DNA of 64,000 nucleotides, taken from contig NZ_JARNTX010000003.1 of assembly GCF_029433095.1 (NCBI RefSeq), positions 372,001 through 436,000 of the forward strand. The letters run 5' to 3'. Origin of the DNA: Hymenobacter sp. YC55 (lineage in GTDB: Bacteria > Bacteroidota > Bacteroidia > Cytophagales > Hymenobacteraceae). Below, one piece after another: positions 16,485-25,930 of the stretch. The notes under the pieces were generated by a model that had not been told where the DNA came from, did not search any database, and saw only the letters and a program-made list of their open reading frames with translations. The position numbers were made by a program, and so were the translations under genes. Every line of letters starts with the position of its first letter. Position 1 is the stretch's first letter.

Positions 16485-17972
16485 CTACAGCTTCAGGCCC
16501 CCGCGGCGGCCAGCTTTGGCGGCTTCTTCGAGCAGGTATTTCTTGTCGCGCTTTTCCAGCACCACGTGCAGGTCGCGCCCTTGGGCATCGGTGCCGCGGA
16601 GCGTGATGGTGCGGGCATCGGGGCGGCTGAGGCGGAGCGTGAATGTATCGGCGCCTTCCAGCGGGTTGCGGTTGTGCAGAGTCAGGGTCTGGCCGTCGGG
16701 GCTGAGCTGGTAGGCGTAGTAGTGGCGGCCGGCGGTCCCGGCAAACTCGTAGTGCCGGTCAGGGTCTTGGGGATGAATGGCTTCGGTGTTGCTTTCATCG
16801 AGGACTACGGGGCGGTTGGAGCGCACGCTAAGCGTATTCCACTGTTCCAGCACCACATCCTGCCAGCGTTCCGGGTCGGTGGCCGAGTACGAATGCACCT
16901 CACCGGCCAAGCGAAATTCGCGCACGTTGTAGAGGCCGGCGGCGTTGGGCAGGCCCGGCGTCTGGGGGTAATGGTAGGGGCCGCGCTGGTAAGCGGCGTA
17001 GATTTTCACGCCGTACAGCCCCACAAACAGCAGCACGAAACCGGCCTTCAGAATGCGCCGCCCCGTGCGTTGCCAGCCAGCGGGCAGTACCAGCCGGAAT
17101 CGGTTGGGCACCGCGGGGCGCTCCAGCGTGAGCAGGTCGTTCACGCGGCGCGCATCGTACCAGAGCACCACCAGCGCCAGCGCCATCAGATAGAAGCTGT
17201 ACACGTACTCGCCGCCCTCGTAGGCCAGGTTGGAAAGGAACACGTTGCCCAGAAACGAAACGCTCAGAAACGCTCCGATGCTGGCCGTGCGCCGCCCTAG
17301 CAGCAGCACCGCCGCCAGTATCTCCACCAGTCCCAAAAACGATTGGTACGAAGGCACTATGCCAAGGCTCAACGAGAAAATTTTCCAGTCGCTTAGGTCG
17401 CCATAGTGCGTGTTGAGCAAGCTCAAAGACGGCAGCGGCGACTGCATGGGAAAGAGCTTCAGGAAGCCGTAGCCCAGCAACCCCGCCGCCAGCCGGTAGC
17501 GCACCAGCACCCGCAGCCAGTAATACAGCGTGGCGTACTCCGAGCGGCTCTTATCCACTTGGCTCCACACCGCAGTGCCTACCACGGCCAGCGCGGCTAC
17601 CACCGTCCAGTTGGCAAAGGTGTCGGGCCCCGCAAAAAACCGCGGGGAATAATGCGTGAGCCGGAAAATGTCGCCAAACGAAAAGCCCGACCAATTCACC
17701 GCCACGTCGTGGTAGTACTTCCAATCGAGGGGCACCACTTGCAGCGCGAAATACAGGAAGGCGAAGCGGAACACGGTTTTTTCCAGGCCCGACCACGGGG
17801 CTTCGGCAGCCGGAGCTGCCACGGTACTCGGCGCCGCTACGGCAGTTGCGGGGGATAAGGTGGCTTGCATGGGATGATAGAAATGCGTGGAAGGAAAGCC
17901 GGATTCTAAATCGTCGGCCGGGTTGCGCCGCCGCTGCCAGTCCACATCGTAGAAGTCGTCCGAGCTGGTCAT
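16485..17972 (-). CDS. DoxX-like integral membrane protein (copy 1)
   Basis: A 495-residue polytopic membrane protein paralogous to its downstream neighbour: shared elements include LYYWLRVLVRYRLAAGLLGYGFLKLFPMQSPLPS, GIVPSYQSFLGLVEILAAVLLLGRRTASIGAFL and the C-terminal FNRP/SNRP-type segment before a beta-rich tail. The N-terminal ~50 residues are hydrophilic. The ATG at 17972 follows the SusD stop after 58 bases, and 28 bases separate it from the second copy. Two such proteins could form a heteromeric membrane complex with the oxidoreductase two genes on; that is inference. Confidence 0.75.
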   Translation of the reverse strand: MTSSDDFYDVDWQRRRNPADDLESGFPSTHFYHPMQATLSPATAVAAPSTVAAPAAEAPWSGLEKTVFRFAFLYFALQVVPLDWKYYHDVAVNWSGFSFGDIFRLTHYSPRFFAGPDTFANWTVVAALAVVGTAVWSQVDKSRSEYATLYYWLRVLVRYRLAAGLLGYGFLKLFPMQSPLPSLSLLNTHYGDLSDWKIFSLSLGIVPSYQSFLGLVEILAAVLLLGRRTASIGAFLSVSFLGNVFLSNLAYEGGEYVYSFYLMALALVVLWYDARRVNDLLTLERPAVPNRFRLVLPAGWQRTGRRILKAGFVLLFVGLYGVKIYAAYQRGPYHYPQTPGLPNAAGLYNVREFRLAGEVHSYSATDPERWQDVVLEQWNTLSVRSNRPVVLDESNTEAIHPQDPDRHYEFAGTAGRHYYAYQLSPDGQTLTLHNRNPLEGADTFTLRLSRPDARTITLRGTDAQGRDLHVVLEKRDKKYLLEEAAKAGRRGGLKL

Positions 17973-18030
17973 GGCAGTTTGGAAATGGATAATGGCTGGT
18001 TGTTCTGGCGGCGGGCCCCTCGTTGGGCGA

Positions 18031-19431
18031 CTAGTAGCCTTCGTTTTGGGTTAGGGCCGCGTCTACTTGCAGCTGGCTGATGGGGACGGGCAGCACCAGC
18101 CGGAAGCTGGGCAGCGGGGCGCTGGCATTCAATGGGTCCGGGAACAGGGCCGTGGCCCGACCGGTGCGCGCCAAATCAAACCAGCGGTGCGGTTCGAGGG
18201 CAAATTCCAGCCGCCGCTCGTTTTCGATGGCCAGCAGCACCGCGGCTTGCGTGGTGGCAGCACTAGCGGCCAACCCGGCGCGGGTGCGCACGGCGTTTAG
18301 GTCGGTGAGTGCGTCGGTGAGTTTGCCTTGCTGGGCGCGGGCTTCGGCCCGGATGAGGTACAGCTCGGCAATGCGGAAAATGTAGCTCGGGTCGGAACCG
18401 GGGCTGCGGTAGTAGAGGTTGCCGTACCACGTGGTGCTGTTGGTGGCGGCAATCAGGGTGCTGCGGCCGTTGGGCGTGTTGTTGGGGGCCGTAGTCAGCA
18501 ACGACACCAGCGCCTGATTGGGCGCCCACTGCCGGGTGCCGCCGTTGGCCGTGGGTTGCCACTGCCCGCGGTGGTTGTTTACCTCGGTGGTGCCGTTGTA
18601 GAACAGCTCGAACACTGATTCGCGGGTGCCGCGGGCGTTGTTGGCAAACCAGGCGTTGAAGGGCGCCACCAGCTGATAGTTGGCATTGTCGCTGATGAGG
18701 CGGGTGGCGTAGGCTTCGGCTTGACCCCAATTCTGCTGGTACAAATACAGTCGCGCTTTCAGGGCCCACACCGTTTTGCGGGTGGCGCGGTACCGGTCGT
18801 TGGTCGTTACGGCGGCGGGGTTGGGCAGCAGCGGCTCGGCGGCCTCCAAGTCGCGTAGCACCTGGGCGTAGGTTTCCTCCTGAGTGGCGCGGGCCACGCC
18901 CTGGTTGGAGGTGGCCGTTAGGGTCGGCTCCGTGATGATGGGTACGCCGCCGAAGGTGCGCGCCAGATCGAAATAGGCCAGGGCCCGCAGGAAATAGGCC
19001 TCGCCCACGTACTGGTTGCGCAGCGCCTCCGTCAGCAGGGGGTCGCCCACGGCGGGCACGCTGCGGATGATGTGGTTGGCGCGGTTGATGGTCACGTAAA
19101 TGCTCGACCACACCGTGCTGATGGTGGCGTTGTCGGCCCGCACGTTGTGGTTGATGAACTCCTGCACCTGCGACTGGGTGCCGGTCCACTGCACGTTGTC
19201 GCCGGTCAGGTAGCCGATGCTTTGGAAGCTGGTGCCGTAGTAGCCGCCGCTGGCCAGGGCACTATACACCCCGTTGAGCGCCGTAGCCGCCGATTTTTGG
19301 TCGGTAATGGTCTGGTCGTCGGCCACAGATTCGCGGGGCTGCACGTCGAGAAAACTCTCGCAGGCCGACACACTCATAATAAGCGTGATGCCAATAAACA
19401 GGGCGACGGTTTTGAGGTAGGCGGTAGACAT
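18031..19431 (-). CDS. SusD/RagB-family nutrient-binding lipoprotein
   Basis: A 466-residue outer-membrane lipoprotein with a signal peptide ending in a lipobox (SVSAC) and the SusD start ESFLDVQPRESV. TPR-like helical segments follow (AYFLRALAYFDLARTFGGVPIIT, WALKARLYLYQQNWGQAEAYA) and the C-terminal RRLEFALEPHRWFDLARTG is a standard SusD motif. With the SusC protein encoded 40 bases upstream it would capture a ligand at the cell surface. No polysaccharide-degrading enzyme is encoded in this operon, so the ligand may be something other than a glycan. Confidence 0.92.
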   Translation of the reverse strand: MSTAYLKTVALFIGITLIMSVSACESFLDVQPRESVADDQTITDQKSAATALNGVYSALASGGYYGTSFQSIGYLTGDNVQWTGTQSQVQEFINHNVRADNATISTVWSSIYVTINRANHIIRSVPAVGDPLLTEALRNQYVGEAYFLRALAYFDLARTFGGVPIITEPTLTATSNQGVARATQEETYAQVLRDLEAAEPLLPNPAAVTTNDRYRATRKTVWALKARLYLYQQNWGQAEAYATRLISDNANYQLVAPFNAWFANNARGTRESVFELFYNGTTEVNNHRGQWQPTANGGTRQWAPNQALVSLLTTAPNNTPNGRSTLIAATNSTTWYGNLYYRSPGSDPSYIFRIAELYLIRAEARAQQGKLTDALTDLNAVRTRAGLAASAATTQAAVLLAIENERRLEFALEPHRWFDLARTGRATALFPDPLNASAPLPSFRLVLPVPISQLQVDAALTQNEGY

Positions 19432-19471
19432 ACAAGTGCCTGATTAGTCAGTAGAAAGGAGAAGCTGGGGG

Positions 19472-22400
19472 CTAGAACGTGGCGTTCAGGCCCACTTGCA
19501 GGCTGCGCGGCTGGGGCGGCGTACCTAAGTCGATGCCCTGCTGGTTGGCGTCGCTGCTGGATGCCGATTCGGGGTCGAGGCCGCTGTACTTGGAAAGCAG
19601 CACCAGGTTGGTGCCTTGCGCATACAGGCGCACCGTGCCGCCGAGCAGGCTGCGGGTCAGGTTGGCAGGCAGGGTGTACCCCACGCTCACGTTGCGCAGG
19701 CGCACAAACGAGGCGTCTTCCAGCCAGCGGCTGCCCCCATCGAGGTAGTTGTTCACGTTGATGCCGTCGGGGCGGGGTACGTCGGTTTGGTCGCCGGGCT
19801 GCTGCCACCGGTCGAGGTTGCTGGCGAAAATGATGCGGGCTTCGTCCCGCGCGCCGCCGCCTTCCCCGAAGAAGCGGTTGTGGTTATACACCTTGTTGCC
19901 GTACTGGAAGGAAATTAACACGCTGGCATCGAAGCCTTTGTAGCTGATGGTGTTGTTTAAGCCCCCGAAGAACTTCGGCCAAATGCTACCCGCAATTTGC
20001 CGGTCGGCGGCCGTGATTTTGCCATCTCGGTCCACGTCGTCGTACACCACGTTGCCGGTTTCGGGGTCCACGAAGAGCTGCTTGTACACCCAAAACGAGT
20101 AAAGTGGACTGCCTTTCTGTTGCAAAATCAGGTCCCGGCTGCCGAACTTGGTGGGTGTGGCCAGCTTCTCGATGTTGTTGGCGTTGCTGGCAATGTTGAA
20201 GTTGGTGTTCCAGGAGAAGCCTTCTTTGCGGATGTTCATCGTATTGAGCACCACTTCCAGGCCCTTGTTGCTGACTTCCACCGCATTGGCCCAATAGGAG
20301 CTGAAGCCCGTGGTGGCCGGCTCGGTAAGCTGAATCAGGCCGTTTTTGGTGTACTTATAGTAGGCGTTGAACTCCAGCGTGAAGCGGTTGTCGAACACGC
20401 CCACGTCCACGCCCACGTTGGCCTGCGAGGTTTGCTCCCACTTCAAATCGGCGTTGGCGAGCTGCTGAGGCGCAATACCGGCCGCGCCCAAGTAGTTGGC
20501 CCCGCCGTTCCACAGCCCGCGGGCCGCGAAGTTGCCGATACCGTTCTGGTTGCCGGTAATGCCGTAAGAGGCGCGCAGCTTCAGGTCGCTCAGGGTGGGT
20601 ACGTCGCGCAGGAAGCTTTCCTGCTTGATACGCCAGGCGGCGCCCACACTCGGGAAGTAACCCCACTGGTTGGCTTTGCCGAACCGCGAAGAGCCGTCGG
20701 CCCGGAAGCTCACGTTCAACAGATACCGGTCGTCGAAGTTGTAGTCGGCGCGGCCAAAAAACGACGCCAACCGGTAGCCCGACCAGTTCTGAGTGCTGCT
20801 GGTAACGGAAGCGGCCGAAATTTCCCGGAAGTTGTTGTTGGGAAAACCGGTCCCCTGCGCAAACGTGCGCCCGTTGGTGTCGCTCTGCAAGCCCTGCCCC
20901 ACCAGCACGCCCAAACCGTGCTTACCGAACTGCTGGCGGTAATTCAAGGTGTTTTCGTTGAGCAACGACGTGTATTGCGTGATGCTGGAAGTGCCCAAGC
21001 CACCCACACCGGCCCCGGCAATGAGTAGCGTGTTCCAGTATTCTTCCTCGTCGTAGTTGTTGTAATCCACGCCGAAGCTGGTGCGAAACTTCAGGTTCGG
21101 CAAAATCTGCACGTCGCCGTACAGGTTGCCGATATAGCGTAAACTGGTTGAGTTGACGTCGTAGTTGTTAATGAGCAGCTCCACGTTGTCGAAACTGGCG
21201 CGGCCTACCAGCTGCCCGTTGGCATCGTAGGGTGAAAGCAGCGTGGGCGTGTGCAACGCCGCCTGCAACAGCCCGCCCGCCGGACCATCCCCGGCGCGGC
21301 CCTCGTTGCGGTAAGTCCGTGAAAACGAATTGCTCACCCCAATCTGCACCTTGTCGGACAGTTGCTGGTCAAAGTTGACTTTGAAGCTAGCCCGTTGAAA
21401 ATCAATGGGCCGCAGAATGGATTCCTGCTTGGTGAAGCCCCCGCCAATGTAGTAGCGCGTACTGGCGCTGCCGCCCGCCACCGATACATCGTAATTCTGC
21501 AACCGCGCCGTGCGGAACACCTGCCCTAGCCGGTCGTAGGTGGGCTGCTCCTCCGGTAGCCCGCGCCCTCCCTCCGACACGGGCCGGTAGGGCCGGTTAG
21601 CGAAGGTGTGCGCCGGCGTGCCCGTGGTGTTCAGCCAGTTCTCGTTGACCAATTGCGCGTGCTCCGGGCCGGTGGCTAAGTCCCAAAGCTTGGCCGCCTT
21701 GGCCCACCCCTGCGACACGTTCAAACTCACCCGCGGCTTCTGGTTGAAACTGCCGCGCTTGGTGGTAATCAGGATTACGCCGTTGGCCCCGCGCGCGCCG
21801 TACAGGGCCGTGGCGTCGGCGTCCTTGAGCACCTCCACGTTTTCAATGTCGGCGGGGTTGAGGTCGGCAATGGGCGAGGAAGCCTTGCCGCCGGTACTAA
21901 TGCTTTGCAGGCTGTTGTTGTTCATAAACACCCCGTCCACCACGTAGAGCGGCGTGTTCGAGCCGTTGATGGTGGTGGCGCCCCGCACCCGCACGTTCAC
22001 GGCCCCGCCCGGTACGCCGGTGTTCGAGGAAATCTGCACCCCCGATACTTTGCCTTGCAGCTGCGCATCAAAGCTGCCTACCGGTAGCTCTTTGGTGTCG
22101 GAAGGGTCCACCTTCACAATGGAGCCGGTTAGGTTTTTGCGCTGCTGGGTGCCGTAGCCCACCACTACTACCTCGTTGAGCTGGCCCTGGTCAGGTGCGA
22201 GCCGCACCGTCAGGCTGCCCGCTTGCGTAGCTTTGATTTCCTGCGACTTATAGCCGATGTAGGAGAAAACGAGCGTGATGTTCTCGGGAGACGTGGGCAG
22301 CGTAAACTCGCCGCTGGGCGAGGTGGTGGTGCCGGCTGTAGTGCCTTTCACCCGCACCGTCACGCCAGGCAGGGCCTGGCCGGTTTCGTCGACCACCTTG

Positions 22401-22516
22401 CCCGTTATTGGCCCCTCGCCTACGGTAGTAGAGCCGAGCCATTTTGCGTCAGGAGCGGCCTGAACGACGGTAGAAAAGCCTACCGCCAGGGCAACTAAGG
22501 GTCCTTGTAGTTTCAT
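19472..22516 (-). CDS. SusC/RagA-family TonB-linked outer membrane transporter
   Basis: A 1,014-residue TonB-dependent transporter. After a signal peptide comes a carboxypeptidase-D-like beta-sandwich (GKVVDETGQALPGVTVRVKG), then the SusC TonB-box-like NEVVVVGYGTQ, a plug domain with PLYVVDGVFMNN and VEVLKDADATALYGARGANGV, and a C-terminal barrel ending in a terminal Phe (LNATF). It pumps substrate delivered by the partner SusD protein across the outer membrane using TonB energy. It is the first gene of an eight-gene minus-strand run reaching bshB1. No ECF sigma or anti-sigma gene lies upstream. Confidence 0.94.
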   Translation of the reverse strand: MKLQGPLVALAVGFSTVVQAAPDAKWLGSTTVGEGPITGKVVDETGQALPGVTVRVKGTTAGTTTSPSGEFTLPTSPENITLVFSYIGYKSQEIKATQAGSLTVRLAPDQGQLNEVVVVGYGTQQRKNLTGSIVKVDPSDTKELPVGSFDAQLQGKVSGVQISSNTGVPGGAVNVRVRGATTINGSNTPLYVVDGVFMNNNSLQSISTGGKASSPIADLNPADIENVEVLKDADATALYGARGANGVILITTKRGSFNQKPRVSLNVSQGWAKAAKLWDLATGPEHAQLVNENWLNTTGTPAHTFANRPYRPVSEGGRGLPEEQPTYDRLGQVFRTARLQNYDVSVAGGSASTRYYIGGGFTKQESILRPIDFQRASFKVNFDQQLSDKVQIGVSNSFSRTYRNEGRAGDGPAGGLLQAALHTPTLLSPYDANGQLVGRASFDNVELLINNYDVNSTSLRYIGNLYGDVQILPNLKFRTSFGVDYNNYDEEEYWNTLLIAGAGVGGLGTSSITQYTSLLNENTLNYRQQFGKHGLGVLVGQGLQSDTNGRTFAQGTGFPNNNFREISAASVTSSTQNWSGYRLASFFGRADYNFDDRYLLNVSFRADGSSRFGKANQWGYFPSVGAAWRIKQESFLRDVPTLSDLKLRASYGITGNQNGIGNFAARGLWNGGANYLGAAGIAPQQLANADLKWEQTSQANVGVDVGVFDNRFTLEFNAYYKYTKNGLIQLTEPATTGFSSYWANAVEVSNKGLEVVLNTMNIRKEGFSWNTNFNIASNANNIEKLATPTKFGSRDLILQQKGSPLYSFWVYKQLFVDPETGNVVYDDVDRDGKITAADRQIAGSIWPKFFGGLNNTISYKGFDASVLISFQYGNKVYNHNRFFGEGGGARDEARIIFASNLDRWQQPGDQTDVPRPDGINVNNYLDGGSRWLEDASFVRLRNVSVGYTLPANLTRSLLGGTVRLYAQGTNLVLLSKYSGLDPESASSSDANQQGIDLGTPPQPRSLQVGLNATF

Positions 22517-23753
22517 TGAGCAAAAATTTCAGTTGCTTTTCATGGGTAATGGCCTTCGTTGAGGCCCCGACTCAGGGAGGCGTCGCGCATAGGTTCTACT
22601 GACTAGCTATCAGTTGGAAATCAGGACCTTATGCCCGCGTAACCACCGCAGCAACTGGCTGAGTCGAGCGCCCAGCGGCAGACCGCCAATTGTTACGGGC
22701 TAGATGAGAGCCTTCAAACTCAAATGTTGCAGGGCATCGGCTCCCGCATCGGCGCAGGACAGCCTGTGGGGCAGCAGGGCGAGCATACCGACCTCCTGCT
22801 ATGACTTATTATTATGCTATGAATTAGTTGTACCGCATCTGCCTACGGTTTTGCCGCGCTGCACCAACGAGGTAGACGGGAGTGGGGCAGGGGTCTGCTG
22901 ATAGTGGTATTATACCGCGCATAAACGCCCCTTGAAAGGGCCGGCACCCAGTTGGTTTTGTATTATGTCAGCCTAAGGATGAGATGTAGACATCCAGCCA
23001 GCCACGGGTAAAACGTTAAACCTAAAGGCTTTTCAAGGCAAGAGCATGCTGTGTCCTCGCGCAGCTCAAGAATGTAGTCTATAGGGCAACTTCATTACCG
23101 TCGGAAGGCGCCAAACACAGCAGATGGCTGCGCTGATCCGATTCGTGCATCAAGTACTCAGGACTGCTTCGGAAAAGCAAAAGTTGCCTCAACAACCCGA
23201 AAAAGCATCCTGCTCCTTCATACAGACACCTGCTACCAGCCCGCAACAACAGCAGCAGGGCAACGGGTTGCGCATGAACAGTAGGGCGTTGGGCTGAAGA
23301 AAAGAGTGCACAGTGATTTGCTTTTATATGGTCAGGAGTTGGCACCGTTCGGGGTCCTCCCGGGGTTGCCGGCGCTTCACGGAGCCTGTCTCTCCACGCC
23401 TCTGTATAAAAACAATCCTTTATCGGATAGGGATTGGTGGGTCAAAGGTAGAAAAGGGATTTTCAAAAACGCAAATTCCTTCTTTCGCTTAAACGGCTGT
23501 AACTGCCTTATTAATAGTGGGAAAGCTGATTGACCATAAACGCTAGGATAACCGAAACTTATAAGCAGCTTGCCTCATTTGCCACATATTCTCCAATCAT
23601 TCATCTTCGATAGATTCAAAAGATACAATCAGCGAAAATTTTGCAACTACCTTGTTATGTGCAAGTTGATGATAAGGGATAGGGCAAAAAAATATTTAGA
23701 AGTTATAACCTTTTAAAATTTTGGGCACATACTTAGCAAAGACTTGACGCTTT
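22517..23753. other. long intergenic region upstream of susC, no gene recognised
   Basis: About 1.2 kb with only short frames lacking recognisable domains (for example a minus-strand frame at 23079-23345, Cys- and Leu-rich, not convincing). GC content falls steadily after about 23,400, and 23,540-23,830 is clearly AT-rich. The promoter of the SusC operon must lie near the left end, but no clear -7 box was found. Confidence 0.4.
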
Positions 23754-23788
23754 ATAACCTTAAGTTATCGTCTATAACTTAAGGTTAT
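23754..23788. repeat. perfect 15-bp inverted repeat in AT-rich DNA
   Basis: ATAACCTTAAGTTAT (23754-23768) and its exact reverse complement ATAACTTAAGGTTAT (23774-23788) are separated by CGTCT. A related half-site, AGTTATAACC, lies at 23701-23710. Each arm is itself nearly symmetrical around TTAA. This could be a regulator operator, a hairpin in RNA or a relic of a mobile-element end. It lies 80-100 bases upstream of the IS3-type transposase remnant. Confidence 0.6.
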
Positions 23789-23870
23789 CATACAAAATAT
23801 GAAAAAACTTTTAAAAAAGTAGAGTAGGTTACCTATGCCTGACAGGAGAAGGACATATCTTACTTCCAGT

Positions 23871-24155
23871 ATGGCCGCAAAACAGAGCGGGCCGTCGCCC
23901 AACAAATGACGCAAATACAACGAGGCGTTCAAGGCCGAAGCCCTGCGCCTAGCATTGGAAAGCCGCCGCGCAGTAATTGAGCACCAGCCCTTAGCTGCTC
24001 TACCGTTGGCAGCAGGCCCAGACGGTTGCCACAGTTAGCCGTGTGAAAGGGGCCCGCGGCCCAGCAGTACGGACGCTGCGGGCAGCTAATAAACGGGTAG
24101 TTTAAGAACGGGATATTGTAAAAAACCTTAGTCAGTTACCTGCTATTGGCATAGG
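23871..24155 (+). pseudogene. IS3-family transposase OrfA remnant
   Basis: Translating the plus strand gives RKYNEAFKAEALRLALESR, matching the start of IS3-type OrfA proteins (usually RRKYDESFKAEALRLA), then a degraded helix-turn-helix segment ending in a stop near 24035. In a shifted frame follow KGARGPAVRTLRAANKR, a stop, and ERDIVKNLSQL, the equivalents of the OrfA leucine-zipper region (LRAANKRLEQE-RDILKKAL). At least one frameshift and two stop codons separate the pieces, and no OrfB is present. This is a dead insertion-sequence fragment; terminal repeats were not found. Confidence 0.65.
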
Positions 24156-24227
24156 CTCACCCAGTCGTTACGCGGAAGTATTGCGGCCTGAGGTCGAAGA
24201 AATATTCGGTTTTGTAGGCTCGCTTAG

Positions 24228-24608
24228 CTACAGCGGCAAGCTAGATTCCGTACCCAAGTGCAGAAGCTTGTGTTTGGCACCCCAGTCATGTAGCTGAAGG
24301 CAAACGGGAATCAATTCCTTGCCTATCACCGTCAATTCGTATTCAACGCGTGGAGGCACTTCCGCATATACTGTGCGAGATATTAGGCCGTCGCGTTCCA
24401 ACTCGCGCAGCTGAAGCGTCAGCATACGTTCGGTGATGTTGGGAATCACCTTTTTAAGTTCGCTAAATCGTCGTTTGCCTTTGTTCAGGCGCGTTAGGAT
24501 AGGCAGCTTCCAGCGGCCGCCCATTAGCTGCACGGCATAGGTTAGGTTGCAGTCGGTCAGAAAGTTGCGATTGAGACTGTTTGTGGAACCGGCTTTAGCA
24601 GTGGTCAT
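24228..24608 (-). CDS. HxlR-family transcriptional regulator
   Basis: A 126-residue winged-helix protein with the full HxlR pattern: C in LTDCNLTYAVQLMGGRWKLPILTRL, RRFSELKKVIPNITERMLTLQLRELERDGLISRTVYAEVPPRVEYELT. A single Cys near residue 20 is in the position used for redox or electrophile sensing in several HxlR proteins. It is divergent from the oxidoreductase gene starting at 24705, with a 96-base shared upstream region, and is therefore its likely regulator. No clean palindrome is visible in that region. Confidence 0.9.
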   Translation of the reverse strand: MTTAKAGSTNSLNRNFLTDCNLTYAVQLMGGRWKLPILTRLNKGKRRFSELKKVIPNITERMLTLQLRELERDGLISRTVYAEVPPRVEYELTVIGKELIPVCLQLHDWGAKHKLLHLGTESSLPL

Positions 24609-24704
24609 TACTTACAAAATTGTATGTACCCGACAATAGGCTGTGTACGCGTCTAAGGTAGTGGCTAGCCGGTTAAGATAACCGTACCATTAACGTTCAT
24701 CAGC

Positions 24705-25787
24705 ATGAGTTCAGGCAAAATTAGAGTGGGCTTCATTGGCCTTAACCCCGACAGTCAGTGGGCCTTTAAATCGCACTTGCCCGCCCTACAACTACTTAGC
24801 GACGATTTTGAAATTACCGGCGTGGCCAATTCAACTCCTGAGAGTGCCCGGCGGACTGCTACTGCGCTGCACATCCCCCATGCCTTCAACAATCCGCAAG
24901 CCCTGATACAGTCCCCGGAGGTAGACTTAGTGGTGGTGACCGTGAAAGTGCCGCACCATTTCGAGTTGGTGAAAGCTGCCCTGGAAGCCGGCAAGCACGT
25001 GTATTGCGAACATCCACTAGGCAATGGCCTCGAGGAAACGCAGCAGCTGGCCACCCTGGCGAAAAACCAAAGAGTAGTGGCCGTAATAGGCACCCAGATG
25101 GTGGTAGCCCCCGCCGTGCGCTACTTGGCGCAGCTTATCAAGGAAGGCTACGTAGGCAAAGTCCTATCTACGACGCTGATTGGTTCCGGTGGTAATTGGG
25201 GCAGCGTAACTGTGGCCAACAACTACTACTTGTTTGACAAAGCCAACGGGGCGACCATGCTCACTATTCCATTAGGCCATACCCTGGCCGGGCTAACCGC
25301 AGTGCTAGGCGGCTTCGCGCAGCTGACTGCCCAGCTGACCAGTAATTTCACGATGGTTAAAGTGCAAGACACGACCGAGACAAAACCCAAAACTGCCGCC
25401 GACCAAATTCTGGTGCAAGGAACCTTGGCAAGCGGGGCGGCTATTTCCATTCACTATCGTGGTGGCGTGTCCAGAGGCACCAACCTGCTATGGGAAATCA
25501 ATGGTACCGAAGGTGATATCCAGGTAACCGGCCCCCTGGGCCACGGACAGCTGACTCCCCTCACAATTCGCGGCGCTCGGGGCGACGAAAAGGAGCTAAC
25601 CCCGCTAGTGCCGCCGGCGGCGCTCTACAGCGGCTTGCCCGATAATCCGGTGGTTGGCAATGTAGCGCAACTCTACAAGCTCCTAGCGGCCGACATTCGA
25701 AATAACACCTGCACCGCTCCTTCCTTTGCCGACGCCCTGGTGCTGCACCAGTTGCTAGACTCGATTGAGCAATCGGCACAAGGCTAA
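24705..25787 (+). CDS. Gfo/Idh/MocA-family oxidoreductase (Gal80-like)
   Basis: A 360-residue NAD(P)-binding protein. The N-terminus has RVGFIGLNPDSQWAFKSHLPAL, a loosened Rossmann motif like that of Gal80-type members, then VDLVVVTVKVPHHFELVKAALEAGKHVYCEHPLGNGLEE, where the usual E-K-P catalytic motif reads E-H-P, so the catalytic Lys is replaced by His. This suggests altered or lost dehydrogenase chemistry, as in Gal80. It is transcribed divergently from the HxlR regulator and followed 45 bases later by a strong hairpin. Physiological role unknown. Confidence 0.82.
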   Translation: MSSGKIRVGFIGLNPDSQWAFKSHLPALQLLSDDFEITGVANSTPESARRTATALHIPHAFNNPQALIQSPEVDLVVVTVKVPHHFELVKAALEAGKHVYCEHPLGNGLEETQQLATLAKNQRVVAVIGTQMVVAPAVRYLAQLIKEGYVGKVLSTTLIGSGGNWGSVTVANNYYLFDKANGATMLTIPLGHTLAGLTAVLGGFAQLTAQLTSNFTMVKVQDTTETKPKTAADQILVQGTLASGAAISIHYRGGVSRGTNLLWEINGTEGDIQVTGPLGHGQLTPLTIRGARGDEKELTPLVPPAALYSGLPDNPVVGNVAQLYKLLAADIRNNTCTAPSFADALVLHQLLDSIEQSAQG

Positions 25788-25831
25788 GCGGCCTACTTCC
25801 TATCGGCCAACAATATTCAGCAACAAAAACA

Positions 25832-25866
25832 GCTGGCAACGCCCCAGTTGCCGGGGCGTTGCCAGC
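25832..25866 (-). terminator. strong hairpin terminator between convergent genes
   Basis: GCTGGCAACGCCCC (25832-25845) and GGGGCGTTGCCAGC (25853-25866) form a perfect 14-bp stem with a 7-base loop. On the minus strand it is followed by TGTTTTTG, so it best serves the FAH-family gene ending at 25931, but it may also stop plus-strand transcripts from the Gal80-like gene. Confidence 0.75.
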
Positions 25867-25930
25867 CTGAAATAGGTAAGTATAAGCGTAGCGAAGAGTA
25901 GGGTGAGCGGGCGCGCGGTCGGGCCGGCGC

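Noticed and set aside
23754..23788. CRISPR-like repeat
   Set aside because: There is only one inverted repeat and a half-site, with no regularly spaced repeats or cas genes.
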